A stretch of 64,000 nucleotides of DNA from JBJHBP01 sp050485645 (GTDB lineage: Bacteria; Pseudomonadota; Gammaproteobacteria; Steroidobacterales; Rariloculaceae). The notes under the pieces were generated by a model. It saw nothing but the letters and a program-made list of their open reading frames with translations. It was not told where the DNA came from and made no database searches. Where the stretch lies: positions 1 to 64,000 of the forward strand of contig JBJHBT010000011.1 in the NCBI GenBank assembly GCA_050485645.1, read 5' to 3'. The translations under genes and the position numbers were made by a program. Of the stretch, positions 62,942 to 64,000 are shown piece after piece (positions within the stretch are counted from its first letter, which is position 1; each line of letters starts with the position of its first letter).

Positions 62942-64000
62942 ATGGCCGACAATGCGGTGGAACAGGCATACGGATTTCAGGCGGAAGTGAAGCAGCTCAT
63001 GCACCTGATGGTGCACGCGCTGTACAGCAATCGCGAAATCTTTCTCCGCGAGCTGATCTCCAACGCGTCTGACGCAAACGACAAACTCAGGTTCGAAGCG
63101 CTTGCACGGCCCGAACTGGCAGCGGATTCCGCCGATCTGTCGATTCGCGTTGAACTGATTCCGGAGCAGAAGCTGCTGTGCATCACCGATGACGGCATCG
63201 GCATGACTCGTGACGACATTGTTCAGCACCTGGGCACGATCGCACACTCCGGCACCGCCCGATTTCTCGAGCAGATGGAAGCCGACAGCCGCAAGGACTC
63301 GCAGCTCATCGGGCAGTTCGGCGTCGGTTTCTATTCAGCATTCATCGTCGCTGACGAGGTCGAGGTTCTGAGCCGCAAGGCCGGAGTGCCGGCGGCGGAG
63401 GCCGTCCGCTGGGTTTCCGACGGACAGGGCGAGTTCCGCGTTCAGGGCATCGAGCGCGAGCAGCGCGGAACCACCGTCAGACTTCGTCTCAAGGACGACG
63501 CCGCGGAATTTCTTGATCCCGGCCGCCTGCGGGCCGTGATTCGCAAGTACTCGGACCACATCGCGTTTCCCGTGCAACTGCGCGAGGCGCCCGATCGGGA
63601 GCCGGAAACCGTCAACCAGGCGCGCGCGCTGTGGAGCCGTCCGCGTACCGAAATCAGCGAAGAGGAATACAAGTCATTCTATCGGCACATTTCGCACGAC
63701 TTCAGCGAGCCGCTGACCTGGAGTCACAACCGCGTTGAAGGCAAACGCGATTACACCAGCCTGCTGTACATACCGGCCGTGGCGCCTGTCGATTTGTGGA
63801 ATCGCGAAGCGCCGCGGGGCATCAAGCTCTATGTGCAGAAAGTCTTCATCACCGACCATGCAACACACTTCCTTCCGCTTTACCTGCGTTTCGTTCGCGG
63901 CGTGCTGGATACCGCCGATCTGCCGCTGAATGTTTCGCGCGAGATGCTCCAGCATAGTCCCGAAGTCGCTGCCATCCGTTCGGCGCTGACCCGGCGTGTA
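62942..64000 (+). CDS. htpG: Chaperone HtpG (Hsp90), N-terminal part; continues past the window
   Basis: 353 codons, open to the right edge, about half of the usual 630-residue protein. It shows the Hsp90 N-domain: YSNREIFLRELISNASDAND (ATP-site Asn), DDGIGMTRDDI, GQFGVGFYSAFIVADEVEV, and the middle-domain start LWSRPRTEISEEEYKSFYRH and WSHNRVEGKRDYTSLLYIP. ATG 62942 follows GGGAGG. Folding and stress role in the cytoplasm. No heat-shock box was found with confidence upstream. Confidence 0.95.
   Translation, partial: MADNAVEQAYGFQAEVKQLMHLMVHALYSNREIFLRELISNASDANDKLRFEALARPELAADSADLSIRVELIPEQKLLCITDDGIGMTRDDIVQHLGTIAHSGTARFLEQMEADSRKDSQLIGQFGVGFYSAFIVADEVEVLSRKAGVPAAEAVRWVSDGQGEFRVQGIEREQRGTTVRLRLKDDAAEFLDPGRLRAVIRKYSDHIAFPVQLREAPDREPETVNQARALWSRPRTEISEEEYKSFYRHISHDFSEPLTWSHNRVEGKRDYTSLLYIPAVAPVDLWNREAPRGIKLYVQKVFITDHATHFLPLYLRFVRGVLDTADLPLNVSREMLQHSPEVAAIRSALTRRV

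Noticed and set aside
62791..63072. Plus frame starting MEVLLQYLDELDDLLAMAV before htpG
   Set aside because: The first 20 residues look helical and protein-like, but the frame then runs through the htpG ribosome site into htpG in another frame and lacks its own ribosome site. Possibly a decayed small gene, not supported.

Overview
The window is chromosomal DNA from a GC-rich gammaproteobacterium. Evidence for this is gene order: divergent rhlB / trxA-rho; fis-purH-purD; DUF3426-prmA-accC-accB-aroQ; cutA-dsbD-tlpA beside groESL; and a heptose/Kdo lipopolysaccharide set (hldD, waaF, kdkA, lpxL-like). I cannot name the genus. A Chromatiales/Xanthomonadales-like lineage is a guess from gene order, not a result. 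No rRNA, tRNA or CRISPR array was seen.

1-3.6 kb is the disturbed part. It holds a decayed IS630-type element with frameshift, internal deletion and terminal inverted repeats. Next come small secreted-protein genes, including a HEAT-repeat protein, and two gene remnants, one resembling the start of that HEAT gene. An Anbu-type proteasome-like peptidase gene follows. 3.7-11.7 kb holds a membrane PDZ protein and a tightly overlapping aerotolerance (Bat) operon: MoxR ATPase, DUF58, DUF4381, BatA, a BatB-BatC fusion and BatD. 11.8-19.5 kb holds a GGDEF cyclase, glyoxalase I, an alpha/beta hydrolase, an OmpA-family protein, greB, lipA, sohB and small genes.

19.6-26.7 kb is the most unusual stretch. 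It has a lone phage/contractile-injection tail-sheath protein with no other tail gene nearby. Convergent to it is a fused 5-oxoprolinase. A non-coding gap with a seven-copy heptamer repeat and a dyad follows, then an ATP/ADP-translocase-like carrier. 26.7-33 kb holds glk, a DUF465 gene, cysQ, yrfG, rhlB, trxA and rho.

33-47 kb reads mostly on the minus strand: purD, purH, fis, DUF3426, prmA, accC, accB, aroQ, tlpA, dsbD and cutA. dusB, often found just before fis, is absent. The DsbD carries two N-terminal alpha domains. groES-groEL has both a sigma32-like promoter and a CIRCE operator. A 123-bp inverted-repeat element follows groEL. 47.3-64 kb holds glnE, a Wzi-like outer-membrane protein with a small barrel partner, glycosyltransferases, the LPS core genes, htpX, an L,D-transpeptidase, ppnN, an orphan ParA ATPase and the first half of htpG, which runs off the right edge.

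Most of the window is housekeeping: envelope, redox, chaperone and purine genes. The best leads are the orphan sheath, the 123-bp palindrome, the doubled DsbD alpha domain, the isolated Anbu and ParA genes, and the small remnants at 2.3-2.8 kb.
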